A stretch of DNA of 64,000 nucleotides from Xiphophorus maculatus. Taxonomy: Eukaryota > Chordata > Actinopteri > Cyprinodontiformes > Poeciliidae. The notes below the pieces were generated by a model. It did no database searches, had not been told where the DNA came from, and saw only the letters and a list, made by a program, of their open reading frames with translations. The position numbers and the translations under genes were made by a program. The number at the start of each line of letters is the position of its first letter. Within the stretch, counting starts at the first letter, position 1. Shown piece by piece: positions 16,075-26,932 of the stretch. The stretch covers positions 14,562,594-14,626,593 of the forward strand of contig NC_036453.1 in NCBI RefSeq assembly GCF_002775205.1, given 5' to 3'.

Positions 16075-17234
16075 TCAAGCCGTGTCCTCGGACCGGGCGG
16101 AGTCCACCGGCGCCTCAGAGCCCGGTTCCTCCTGACCAGAAACGGTGACGTCATGCTCTACTTCCTGTTTGATCTGACAGGAAGTGACCTGACAGGAAGT
16201 CTCGCCCTCCTCTTCCTCGGTCTTGACGAAGGCGCCCAGCGGGTGTTCGGCCAGCAGCCGACTGGGGGACGGCGTTGCGTCCAGGTAGGACGACGTCTGA
16301 AGGGAGAGGGAAAGAGCATGATGAAGAGGACGAGGAAGAGCAAGGGCTAGACTCAGACGGACTGGACTCACGTTCTTATAGTCCTCGAAGCAGGCCGGGT
16401 GGAAGTTCTGTTGAGACAAAACACAACACACAGTTCACACGGTTCTGACCCAATTCACACAACATTTACCAGAGCAGAACCGGCAGTAAAACTGGAACAA
16501 AACCATCAATTAAAATTGATGTTATTTATTAAAGATGGAGACATTCTGGGTCAGAAAACCAGAACCAAACTGGTTCCAATTCTTTTCCGCAGCTTAGATA
16601 TGAAATCAAGAGTCATCAACCATTTTCAAGAGAAATCAACCGGATCAAGAGTAAACGGGCTAAAACCTAGATCAGGGCGATAACTGAACTGGACCAGTAA
16701 AACCTGGACCGGACCAGAACCACCAGCTTCATCTGATATCTGAACAGAACCGGGCTATAGAACCAGGGCCTTATAAAGTGGGCGGGGCCTGACCTTGTCG
16801 TCCACTCTGACAGCGTTCTTCAGGAACCAGTCCTCCTCTTCCTCCACCCAGTACGTCTCAAATGGCTCCTGGCAGATTTCACACGACTGCAGAGAAGAAC
16901 GGATAATCAGAACCGGTTCCACAACACAGACCACCTGGTTCTGGACCAGAACCCAGCCGCAGCCCTGACCCAAACCCAGCAGAAGGAGAAGGATGATGTC
17001 TCAGTGCTGCCCCGGGTGCCTGGCCCGAGAGGCTCACCTCTCCCACTTGGTCCTTGGTGGCGCGGACGCTCTGGAACTCCTTCTCCTTGGCAGCCGCCTG
17101 GTTCTTCTGGACCTCCTCCTCATTCTCCTTCTCAAAGAACTGGCTCTTTGCGCGCTCCTCCAGGTCGGCGATCTCCTCAAACTCGATCCAGTCCTGCAGG
17201 AGGCGGACAGCCAGGTCAGAACTGTGCTGTTGGC

Positions 17235-17273
<39 letters not shown>

Positions 17274-20200
17274 ACGCTCACCGTCAGGCTGTAGTACCAG
17301 CGGCGGTGTGTGACCTTCTTGCTAGCGACCTTGCCGGCATGGTTCTGCCTGAAGTGCCAGTCCAGGTGGTCGGCATACAGGTCGGTCTGCGCCGCCGTAA
17401 AGCGCATGCTGCAGAGGCAGCACTGGTTCCCTGAGTACAGCTTGGTCACCACGCTCTCATAGCGCCTGCAGGACGGGGTCAGAGGTCAGAATATAGGAGC
17501 AAACTGAACCAGATCCTGGTTCATTTGTGCTGCGTTCAGGAACTGTAGGAACCCCAAGTATGGATTAGTGTAACATCTGTGACTCACTGCTTCATGCTGT
17601 CGATGCTGAAGGCGGTCAGGTCAGGCAGATCTTCGTCCTCCTCCACCTCTGGCTCCTCCTCTTCCTCCTCCTCCACAGCCCCGGCAATTGTCGGGGCAGT
17701 TGCCGTGGACGACGCCTCTGAAAGGAAACATAAACCATAGACTGTGTGAAGGATTAGAGTGGGGCAGTGGCAGCGGCAACGTGTGATTGGGTTACTGACC
17801 GCTGGCGGTCTGCGAGGACTCTGCCTGCGACGGCGGCTTGATGATGCCGTTGAAGATGAGTTTGGACAGAAGGTCGTTGACGTCCAGCTGACCGAAGTGG
17901 TTCTCTGCAGGAGCCGCCTGCGCAGCTGCAGACACAACATCTGTTAAACCTGACATCACTTCCTGTTCTCACACAGAGCTCTGAGCTTTAAATACGTACC
18001 CTGCTGTCCGAAAGGCACTGGGTTCTGAGGGAGGAAGGGCTGGTTCAGGTTCCCCATCATGGAGACCTGGAGGGAGGAGAACCAGGTCAGAACCAGCAGG
18101 ATGAGCCCAACAGACAGAGAGTAAAGAATACTGACAGGACCAGGAAGTAGAGGGAATCCGGAAGCAGAGGGGAACAGGAAGCAGAGGGGAACAGGAAGCA
18201 GAGGGGAACAGGAAGAAGAGGGGAACAGGAAGAAGAGGGGAACAGGAAGCAGACGGGAACAGGAAGAAGAGGGGAACAGGAAGAAGAGGGGAACAGGAAG
18301 CAGACGGGAACAGGAAGCAGACGAGACTCACCGGCTGCTGCATGCTGATGGCGGGAGCCGCAGGATTGTAGAAGGGCCCGGGGCCTGGCTGGCTGAACGG
18401 GACTGGCTGCATGGTGAAGTTTGCTGCCGGCACCATGTTGGGGCCGGGGGTGAACTGAGGGTTCATGGGTTCTGGAAACCGCTGGGGGGCCATGCCGAAG
18501 CTCTGCTGGGGGCCCATGGGGCCGTCGTAGAGGGGCGGGGCCATGGGCTGCATGGGCAGCTGGATGTTGTGCTGTGGGGGGAACCTGGGCGGACCCTGCT
18601 GGCCAGGAGCATAGTCAAAGCGTGGGGGCCCAGGTTGATGAGGTCCTGCCTGGGGGCCCCCAGGCAGATCAAACCTGGGGCCCTCGAAGCGACTGGGGCC
18701 GTCAAATCTCATTGGACCCATTTGGTTAGTTGGGCCCTCAAAGTGGATGGGCCGCTGCTGCTGGAAGCCCATTGGGCCAGGACCCATGTTGTTGAAGGGC
18801 CCCGGCCCATCGAAACGCTGCATGGGGCCCTCCAAGTGACCGCCCCCCCCCATCTGTCCCTCAAACCTGACCGGCTGCTGGCCTACAGGGCCTCCAAACC
18901 TGCTGGGGACTTGGGGGGCCCCATCAAAAGGCCCATCTCCTCCTCCTCTCATGGCCATGCGGGACCCCTCACAGGGCCCGGAGCCCTCAGTCCTCTCTGC
19001 CATGTTAGGGTGGGCCGGGCCCTCGAATCTGCCGGGGCCCGGGTGGTGGGGGCCCTCAAACTGCGGCTCCTCAAAGCGGCCAGGGCCACTGCCTTCATAC
19101 CAGCCGGGCCGGTGCGGTCTGGAATGGCCCATGTGCCCGGGGCCACTGTAGCGCGAGGAGGCATGTCCACCTTCATGGGGCGGCGTGTGTCCTGGGGAGT
19201 CGCTGTGTCGGACACCAGACGAAGGCCCTCCGTGGTGTGGAGCCTTCAGGCTGGTGAGGTGAGGAATGGGAGCATCCAGGGGCCCCTCGTCAGAGTGCTC
19301 GCTGTTGGGACTTTCAAAGCGAGGGACTGGACTCATGTCCGCCGAGTCTTTCTGATGCAGAGGCGACAGGCGGGCCCGCTCAAATCGAGGGGGCGGAGCC
19401 TCCAGACCGGCGGGCCCTGGGGAGTTCCTGCGGCCCCCAGTAACGGGTGAGGGCCCATCCTGTCGGCGGGTGTCAGCGGGGCCGTATCTCCGCGGGGTGT
19501 CGTAGCCGCTCTTATGCTCGTCATCGTAGAGCTGGCGCTCCGTCAGTGGTGACGTCCACTCCCGCTCACCTGCAGGACAGAACAGGATGCTGAGGATTTC
19601 TGCACACCCTGAACACAACATGCCACACCACCTCACTCAGAGGTGCTGCTCTACACACAAACCACTGAAACCCAGACTGATCTGGTCCCTAACCTTGACC
19701 TCTGGCCTGGACTTACTGGAATCTCCAGGGCGGTCCCTCCTGCGGAACCGGAGCCCCTTCAGCTTAGGGAACTCCTTCCCGTGGTTGTACTCCTCCACCA
19801 TGGGGGCCTGTGGGGTCCGCACCTCCTCTCGCTCTTTGCTCCTCCGTTCACCTGCAGGTTAGCAGAAGCATCAGCTATTGTCCGATAGGAGAGCAACATG
19901 TCTGGGTTTTCTCAGGTGTTCCCAGCTCACCTGGCCGTCCGTACGGGTGTCCACCGCTCCGTCCTCCCAGTTTCTCTCCAGGTCTCGGCTCCCCAACGTC
20001 ATCTGGAGTCTCGTGGCCTTCGTCGCCTGTGACTCTGTGGTTCACCTGAGTCTTCCTCAGCTTGGACTTGTGCTCATAGTAGGACAGCTCAGCTGCGTCC
20101 ATTGTGTCATGGGGGCGGGAAATGGACGGCTTCTTCATGGAGAAGTCTCCGGACTCGTCCCAACTCTCCGAGCGCTGCTGCTGCTTCTCCTCCTGGTACT

Positions 20201-23200
20201 GGAAGAAGTGTTTGATCTGATGTGCCATGTTCAGGAAGTCCTCCTGGGAAATCTCTCCGCTCTCCAGACGCTTGCTGGCCTGCAGACACAAACACCACTG
20301 TTACTATAACAACAACAGATAGAGGCAGGAAGCTGGGAGGTCCACGTGTTCCTGAACGCACCCTCCTCAGCAGGTCCTTCTTGGAGGCGGAGTTGAGGAC
20401 TTCGGGAATCTGCAGGTTGGCGTCCACGCTGAGGCGGATCTTTTGGTTCCTGGGGGTGCCAGGCCGGGTCGGGGTGCCATGGGGTTTGTGTCGGGGGGGT
20501 GCAGACTTGGTGTGGGATTCCTCAGGCTGCTTCGTGCTGTGAAACCAGACAGTTTACATATTTACTCACTGCTTCTCCTTCCCAGTCAAGGGTGTATGTT
20601 TCAGAACTAACTGATGCCAGAAGAAACTAGGAAATAAAGCCAGAGGAAGTAAACGTGTCAGCTTTCTGAGCCAGACTCACTGTTTATTCTCCTCCCAGCC
20701 ACTCCTCCAGCGATGGAGTGACTCCTTGGCCTCCTTGACCGCGTCATGACCTCGTGGGGAGTGGGAGTCCCTGGATTCAGAGCGGCGCTCCTCCTGCAGC
20801 CTTTTGGGCCTCCTGCTGTCCGACTGGACCTTCTTGGCGCCGGGCCGGTCATCTCGGCCTGGCTTGCCGTGGGTGGTGTCGTCACCACGGACCCGCCGAG
20901 GTTTCCCGGCCTTGTGGGATGGCGACAGGGAGCCGCTGTGGGCATGGCTCTTGGGCGAGCGGCGGTCCTTCCTCTTGGGGGAGGTGGTGGGGGACCGTGA
21001 GCGGGACCGGGAGTGTGTGCGCTTCCTGCGGACGGTGGCTGCGCCGGCCTTTGGGTCAGGCTTGTCGGCAGGCTCCAGGTGGTCGTGTTTAGGCGCCAGG
21101 CCGTTCAGAGGTTTGGCCTTGTTGGACCTGGGTGGCTCGGCTCTCCGCGGCGCATCGTCCCGCTCCTTCTTGTCCACGCAGCGCTTCTTCTCCTTCAGCT
21201 CGTCATCCTTGGCCTCGGCCGGCTTCTCTGGCAGACGCTTCTTCAGCCGAGGGTCCTTCCTAGGGGCCTCGGCGGGTTTGGGCGTCTCTGCCTCTGCCTC
21301 TTTGCTCCTGCTCTGCGGGCCTCTGGCCAGTGGAGACGGAGACTTGGACTTCAGCTTCTCCTCTGGCGGGTCCTTCCTGGGGGGCCGGCCTTTGTCCTGC
21401 CGGGGGGGTTTCTCTGGTGCCCTCTTCTCTGCGGGGGCCGCAGACCCCCCAGGTGGGTGGGGGCTCTGCCGCTTGGCAGCCGACTGGGGTGCGGCAGGAG
21501 GCCCGCTGCGGTTCAGACGGGGGTCTCTGGTGGACAGCTTGGGGTCGGCAGGAGGCTGTAGGGGAATCCAGGGTCGGATGGGGGGAGGAACTTGCTGACC
21601 CGGTCTCTGAGATGGGCTTGACTCAGTCGGAACCGACCCGATAGGTGGTGGCAGCACCAGGCCACCCTGCAGACACAAACACTCAGTTAGCTTTTACACA
21701 CCAAACTTGGCTTACAGACATCAGAACCAGAACTGGATCCAGACTCTGGTCCAGCCTGAGGTTCAGAACCAAACCCAGAACTCTGAGGTTCAGAACCATA
21801 AGCGAACCTGTCCTGCCAGCTGGGCCTTCGTCTGCTCCAGCTCCAGCTCGATCTTCTTCTGCTGCAGCTCCAGCAGCTGCTTTTGTTTGGCCAGCAGCTG
21901 CTGCCGGATCAGCTGCTCCTGGGTCAGCCCGGCCGGGGCTGTCTGGGGGACGGCCATGGGAAGGGGCGGGGGGGCTGGGGCCACCGGCGCCGGCTTGGCC
22001 GGGACCGGCTGCGTTTGGGCCTTCTCCTCAGGCTGCAAGCAGAAAGAGGAAGATCAGATGTTATTAAACTAGGAGGTTAACGGATCAAATTGAAGCTGGA
22101 ATAAAACATTTCAGGCCAAGAAGAACCATCAGATCTAAACTCCGTCATCAGGGGAGGAAGACAAAACATTTTCTGATCCAAACTGCTTTGTTCTTAATCG
22201 TTTCCCACTGAGAAACTGGTCAGATTGGTTCTGATCCAGTGAAATCAGAATTATTTTCACAATGAACGCTATAATAAATACCCATGCCTACTGCAAATAT
22301 CTCTAATATAAAAGTAACTTTTCAACAAAATATTAATCTTTTTAGTCTTATAAAATTCTGGCAGATTTCTTCACTTATAACATGGGAAAATATCTTGCAT
22401 GTGAAAAAATCTGCCAGTAGTTATTGACTCAAAATAAGCTCCTATAACTTGTTGCAAAGTTACATTAGGTCTGACTTTGACATATTTACAGTAGAACCTG
22501 GATGGGAACCCTGGGTAGGATTGTGCATTTTAAGACAGTCAGGATTTATTTAATGTTCTTGGTCCAGAACCAGCAGAGATCAGAGCAGAGGTCTGCTGGT
22601 TCCTGCAGTGGAAACCTACATTGCCCCAGCATCATACCCACCTGCTTGAGGAACCTGGGATTGACATGGATGCTGGAGGTGGAGTTGAAGTTGTGCGGCA
22701 GCGGCTTGATGGGCCAGGCCGGGTCCAGGGAGTTGACCCGGACGTCCAGGGCATAGAGCTTCTTGAGCGGGAAGACGTCGTCCCAGGTGGAGCGCAGCTT
22801 GAACAGGCTCTTCCTGGTGTTCTCATCCACCTACACACAGAGCACAGAGCGCTGGATGCTTTGGCCACAGCCCGCCTCAGCCCACAACCAACAAGCAACA
22901 GCAGGACGCCATGTGGGCAGAGCTTAAAGACACGGCAGCTAGCGGGACTTTACCTTTTCAAAGACACAAATAAATGAAGCGATTAGGTTTTTAGCAAACA
23001 CTGCAAGGTACTCTCCTCCAACGTTCTTCACTATGGAGTCCACTAAGTACAAAACTGGGAGCTTCTCAGCGGTCGGCGCCTGGAGCGATAAGAGAACTCA
23101 ACAAGTTTAGACAACAGCAGGGGTTACACATTTCAGAACAAATTAATAATAATAAAAAAAACTAAACAAAATCAAAAAAACACAAAGTTCCCAAATAAAA

Positions 23201-25394
23201 TCCACTTTAAAAAATCTGGATAAAAAAACAAAACAAAACAAAAAACAAAACAGCGTCCACGGTTTGGTTCTTCTTTCAGGAACAAAAAGTCGAAAAAGGT
23301 TCAAGACCAGGATCTTCAGTTGGTTCTGATTGCAAATGTTGAGGTGGTAATCCGTCGTCATGGCGATCCGGGGTGTCGGTCCGGGGACAGCGTTTACCTC
23401 CAAAGAGGGCCCCTGCTGGCACCGGCCCTCTTTGTACGTTACCCAGGCGATGGTGCGCTCTGCTTGGTTTGTTTTTACCCTTTCGGGTTTTAAACGTTCA
23501 ACTTTCAGTTATGAACCCACATTTAAGCTCTGCAGCGCTCAGAGCCACACAGACCAGAGTCAAACCCACAAAGAAAAAATGACAAAAAGCACATTTCACA
23601 GATTTTATTATCATCATGTTTAACCAGCAGTCACATTCCAGGAAAATAGAGAAAATCCAGATGAACGAGTGAATTCATTCATTCATGCAGACGAATCAAA
23701 CACTGAGGGGAGGGGGGAAGGGGGCAGGATGTGGTCCGGCTCAATCAGAACCACCGCCAGGGTTCTAACCTGTCACTATCACTGACACTCAGAACCAAGG
23801 CCTGCTCAGGAATATTTACATCACCCACATTCTGGAGCATATTTTACAATATTTATAAAAGTATACAGCAAACAGAAAACCAGTAAACAACCTCAGAACC
23901 AAACTGGTCCCAGTAGAGGGGTTCAAACCAGCGAGGCCCTGGGGCCAATCAGCAAACACAATGATTTCAGTTTTTACTCAGATCTGGACCCATCTATTTT
24001 GTAATGTTACTTTAACCAGAACAGAACCGCCATGTTGGACCCGAGGACTGAGCAGCAGAGCTCGTTGCTAGGCAACCAGACACTGAAGACATCCAACCTG
24101 AGCCTGGTTAAAGCAGATCATCAGCTTCTGATCCGTTAAACCGATCCGGACCAGAACCTCATCTGAGTCTGACCCGATTACTTTAGATTGGTTTCAGATT
24201 TTAGGATCCAACAGTTTTGTTCATTGTTGGTTTATTAATAATTAAGGTCGTCAATAACCTGCCTTGTCTGTCAGGTTTCTATCTGAGCCTCGTTAGCAGC
24301 TTAGCTACACCAGAGAGCAGCTGCTCACTGCAGCAACTACTAACATTTACTTCAGTAACTTTTACTTGAATACTAATATTAAAGTATACAAAAACAAACA
24401 TGTTTTACTCAGAATATGCCAGACAGACTATATATATATATATACTATCTCGTTGTAATCTGTTGATGACAATGACAAATAAATCTTATCTTATATTATA
24501 TATTTGTCCGTCTGATTACATCATTTTAAATATTAAAGCAGTTTTAATCCGTTACTTAATCTGTTAATCTGGAATAAAATAATCTGTTTACCAAAAACAT
24601 TTTTACGCTTTAGTAATGTCCTAGATAATACTGTTTACTTTAATAAAAATAAGTTGACATATTGTTACTTTACCCAGCTGTGTTAATAAAAAACCATAGT
24701 GTATAATGATAATAAAGTTTATTTGACCTTTTTCACTCATGTCTCTAGGCTCTCTGGTTAACGCTGAGGTTTCTGACAGGAAACAGTCAGTCGATGATGA
24801 AGGCTTTAATGATCACTTCCTGTGACCTCTGACCTCTTTTAGTTTCTTGGTGTTGCCACATGGAAATTAATCACTTCCTGTTTCAAAAACTTATAAAGTA
24901 GATGGTTGAAACCGAACTTTGAAGTTAGAATGGACCTGGAACCGGTTAGAACCACTTCCTACTAACGTCTGTTTTTGTTTAAGAAGTTTCTGTAACCGTA
25001 AAATGTTTAAAAAAAAAGGGGGGGGGAAGCGGCTTTCTGTTGAAGCCAGGACCACATCCAGCTAGCCGGACGACCAGAGGTTTATTCAGACAGCCTGACT
25101 GAGCTGCTTCCGTACAAAGAAGCGTGAGGTTCTGCTGGGCCTCCACAGAGCGCCGCTAACCACAACACCGCCATGTTTGACCCACATACACAAACTGATA
25201 ATAAAGTATGCTATGATCATAAAAACCTTGCTGATTTGAGCTTCAATAATAGCCACGATATCCTTGGCGAACTGGATGTTCTCTTCGGCCAGGATGGTGA
25301 GCATGTTGATGTGCGGCTTGCTGTTGAACGTCAGGTCCTCCAGCGAGGACTGGTACTCCCTGCAGGCGTCTTCCCGGGCCGCCTGGTCCTCCAT
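16075..25394 (-). CDS. pcf11: Pre-mRNA cleavage complex II protein Pcf11
   Basis: Complete 17-exon gene in coding order: 25394-25227, 23079-22954, 22830-22642, 22032-21808, 21666-20681, 20536-20362, 20279-19931, 19851-19717, 19569-18332, 18066-18000, 17925-17800, 17717-17588, 17465-17282, 17193-17038, 16886-16794, 16407-16372, 16296-16075. Phases agree, giving 1534 residues (human 1555). Pcf11 is a nuclear cleavage factor II subunit that binds the Pol II CTD and couples 3'-end cleavage to termination. Exons 1-3 encode the CTD-interacting domain (YQSSLEDLTFNSKPHINML, YLVDSIVKNVGGEYL, TRKSLFKLRSTWDDVFPLKK). Exon 4 has the Gln-rich helix LTQEQLIRQQLLAKQKQLLE. Exon 5 is Lys/Arg/Ser-rich with DPRLNR and DPRLKK. 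Exon 9 holds the RFEGP-type repeats. Exon 13 has zinc finger CCLCSMRF...DHLDWHFRQNH and exons 15-16 a second (CEICQEPF...HPACFEDY). It is tail-to-tail with ccdc90b. Confidence 0.97.
16483..16610 (+). repeat. Dispersed direct repeat, copy 2 (pcf11 intron 15)
   Basis: Near-identical to 14409-14536, sharing GCAGTAAAACTGGAACAAAA, AAAGATGGAGACATTCTGGG and CCAGAACCAAACTGGTTC with a few substitutions. It sits inside the intron between pcf11 exons 15 and 16. Confidence 0.8.
17237..17272. repeat. (TG)18 microsatellite in pcf11 intron 13
   Basis: An uninterrupted TG run takes up nearly half of the 88-bp intron between pcf11 exons 13 and 14 (17194-17281). On the coding strand it is a CA run starting about 10 nt after the donor. 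Confidence 0.9.
18142..18321. repeat. 18-bp minisatellite in pcf11 intron 9
   Basis: About ten copies of GAGGGGAACAGGAAGCAG and its variants (AAG for CAG, ACGGG for AGGGG) lie immediately downstream of the exon-9 donor. Because 18 is a multiple of three, the exon-9 frame stays open through the array and reads as a repeated Pro/Ser/Leu/Phe motif; this is intronic. Confidence 0.85.
18332..19569 (-). other. pcf11: pcf11 exon 9: low-complexity RFEGP repeat domain
   Basis: This 1,238-nt exon encodes roughly residues 785-1197 of Pcf11. It starts with a charged segment (SEREWTSPLTERQLYDDEHK) and becomes Gly/Pro/Phe-rich, with many imperfect copies of a GP-x-RFEGP motif, ending ISMQQP at the GTGAGT donor. 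Mammalian PCF11 has a comparable array. The domain is probably disordered. High GC keeps long antisense frames open here; they are not genes. Confidence 0.9.
23401..23434 (-). promoter_or_regulatory. pcf11: Perfect 11-bp stem-loop beside a 5' splice-site match, pcf11 intron 1
   Basis: CAAAGAGGGCC at 23401-23411 and GGCCCTCTTTG at 23424-23434 are exact reverse complements separated by 12 nt. On the pcf11 coding strand the stem-loop is followed at once by GAG|GTAAAC (from 23400 leftward), a strong U1-type match. Function is inferred only. Confidence 0.6.
23604..23609 (-). terminator. pcf11: Candidate intronic poly(A) signal in pcf11 intron 1 (distal)
   Basis: AATAAA on the coding strand is followed by TCTGTGAAATGTGCTTTTTG and then TTTTTTCTTTGTGGG, a dense U/GU-rich downstream element. 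Sequence architecture alone makes this one of the best cleavage-site candidates in the window. Confidence 0.5.
24427..24500 (+). repeat. Probable retroelement 3' tail with (TA)n
   Basis: A TATATA run is followed by CTCGTTGTAATCTGTTGATG and ATGACAATGACAAATAAATC with a TTATCT-like tail. This is the usual end of a fish non-LTR element, but no coding remnant is attached. Confidence 0.4.
25081..25086 (-). terminator. pcf11: Candidate intronic poly(A) signal in pcf11 intron 1 (proximal)
   Basis: On the coding strand the bases are TGAATAAA: the TGA (25088-25086) closes the frame that reads from exon 1 straight into the intron, and overlaps the AATAAA. It is about 140 nt after the exon-1 donor. A GT-containing tract (GGATGTGGTCCTGG) follows about 30 nt on. 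Confidence 0.45.
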
Positions 25395-26932
25395 CTTCCA
25401 GCTCCGACACCCGAACCAAGCTACAGTAGCTGGACCAATAACATTACCACGTAGCAGCAGACAGTCCATTAATTCATCGAGATAACGGTTGGGCCGACAA
25501 CCATGAAGAACTACGGCCCAACTCGACGGTATTTTTCCGCCGCTGTCAGTTGGTCTCCTCGGTTGGTTTTCGATGGCAAGAAAATGGCGACTCGAACTAC
25601 AGGCCTCATACGTCACATGAAATTCACTTGTAGTTACAGTGACGTCAGGGTGCCTCATTGGCTGGGAACACGCAGTGCTTCCCGGGCTTTGGATTTCGAT
25701 TGGTCCAAAAGAATAACAAACACACAAAGGAGCCAATCGAAGTGAAGGAGCTTGACAGTTGTGTAAGAAACGGCCGCCTGAGATGATTGGCCGACGTAAG
25801 AGCATGCGACCAGCGCGTAGAGCCTGACGGGTAGAGGCCTCATTAAACATGTTCAATATGAGCATAACAGTAAGTATAGTAATACAGTCATTAAAATTAC
25901 AAAAAGCAAGCTCTAATGAATTTTAAAAGATTATACAAATAACTAAAACCGGAACATAAAATCAATAAATTACATAATGCTACTTTCTCTAAAAATATAT
26001 TGAAACATAAATATCTTAAATAAAAAAATAACCCTAAATTAAATGACTAAATAAAAAGCAAGACAGAAAATAACTGAAAACTGTAAATATTTTTTGTATA
26101 ACAATAAATGAAGTAAAATAAAATGTTTAAAATAGAAAAGGCAAAAGAAAAAAATATTTTCAATTATTTAAGGATGGATTTGCTCAAGTACACAAAGTGA
26201 AAATATTTTGGGACATAAATATCTGTAGGCAAATAACCTGCTGTAAATATCAGTTTCACAAGTTATTTTAGTTTTTAAAATACCAAAATTTGGGAATAAC
26301 TTATTAATAATTTGTCTGATGATATTTTTAAATATTAAAGCAAATTATCTGAATACAAAGACACAACTTACTTTCCAGATTTTTATTAATAAAAATCGAA
26401 CAATGAATCATATTCCTCCCACTTTACAGTTCTGCTCTGCTTTGTGGTTAGAGTGGACAGAATGTAGAGATCAAAGGTCAGGCAAAACAGAGTTTATTGA
26501 GCAGCCAATCAGCATCAGGCTAAAAGCTGACTGGCTGCTTTGCTGTCTGACTGTTTTAACTCTGACCTGGATCATTATCATCATAATCATGAGAGGAAGA
26601 GCGGCTCCATGGGTTCATTTAACGTTGGGAACAGCTGATGTGGACCTGGCAACCCAGCAACCCGACCCGGTTCCTGGTTCCCGTCCCACAGAGGAAGAGG
26701 AAGCTGATGGCGTAACACAGGAAGGAAATAAAAATCTACAAACAGAAGCAGGAAGGGTTCAGGCAGAGGGGCGCAGTCCCAACAGGGTCCTCCGTTCTCA
26801 GTTCTGCCCTAAGTCTCATCGTGATCCCGGCAAACAGGAAGTTCAGCTCCTCCTCAGTAACAGGAATGGTTAGTGACGGCGCTCTGCCCCGCCCCCAGCA
26901 GGTGAAGGGGCGTTAGGCTCCATCCCCTGGAT
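25395..26932. other. pcf11 promoter region and ncbp3 3' UTR
   Basis: No coding exon is recognised. The right part is 3' UTR and downstream flank of ncbp3. The stretch 25395-25860 is the upstream flank and 5' UTR of pcf11, and 25860-26400 is very AT-rich. An open frame on the coding strand runs from 25865 through pcf11 exon 1, but it lacks similarity before the MEDQAAREDACREYQ start. Confidence 0.55.
26493..26498 (-). terminator. ncbp3: Candidate ncbp3 poly(A) signal (AATAAA)
   Basis: TTTATT on the + strand reads AATAAA on the coding strand, about 435 nt past the ncbp3 stop. It is the first canonical signal seen after the stop. Confidence 0.5.

Larger units (their letters stand above)
23080..25226 (-). 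other. pcf11: pcf11 intron 1 (2.1 kb)
   Basis: This is the longest pcf11 intron and separates the two halves of the CTD-interacting domain. It contains two candidate intronic poly(A) signals (25081-25086 and 23604-23609), a perfect stem-loop (23401-23434), a consensus 5' splice site (23398-23392) and a probable retroelement tail near 24427-24500. No conventional coding exon is recognised. Confidence 0.7.

Noticed and set aside
17969-19636. A single 555-codon - strand gene
   Set aside because: It is pcf11 exon 9 plus read-through into introns 8 and 9. The C-terminal Ser/Pro/Leu repeat is the intronic 18-bp minisatellite, and exon 10 is in a different frame.
18569-21598. Long + strand frames (about 293, 264 and 182 codons) opposite pcf11
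   Set aside because: They are antisense shadows of GC-rich, Pro/Gly- and Lys/Arg-rich pcf11 exons 5 and 9. The - strand frame matches PCF11 and has proper splice sites.
25086-25865. 259-codon frame starting at 25865 as the true pcf11 N-terminus
   Set aside because: Residues before MEDQAAREDACREYQ have no similarity to PCF11, and the 3' end of the frame is intron. The extension is more likely 5' flank and UTR. The 3' read-through is reported separately as a possible short isoform.
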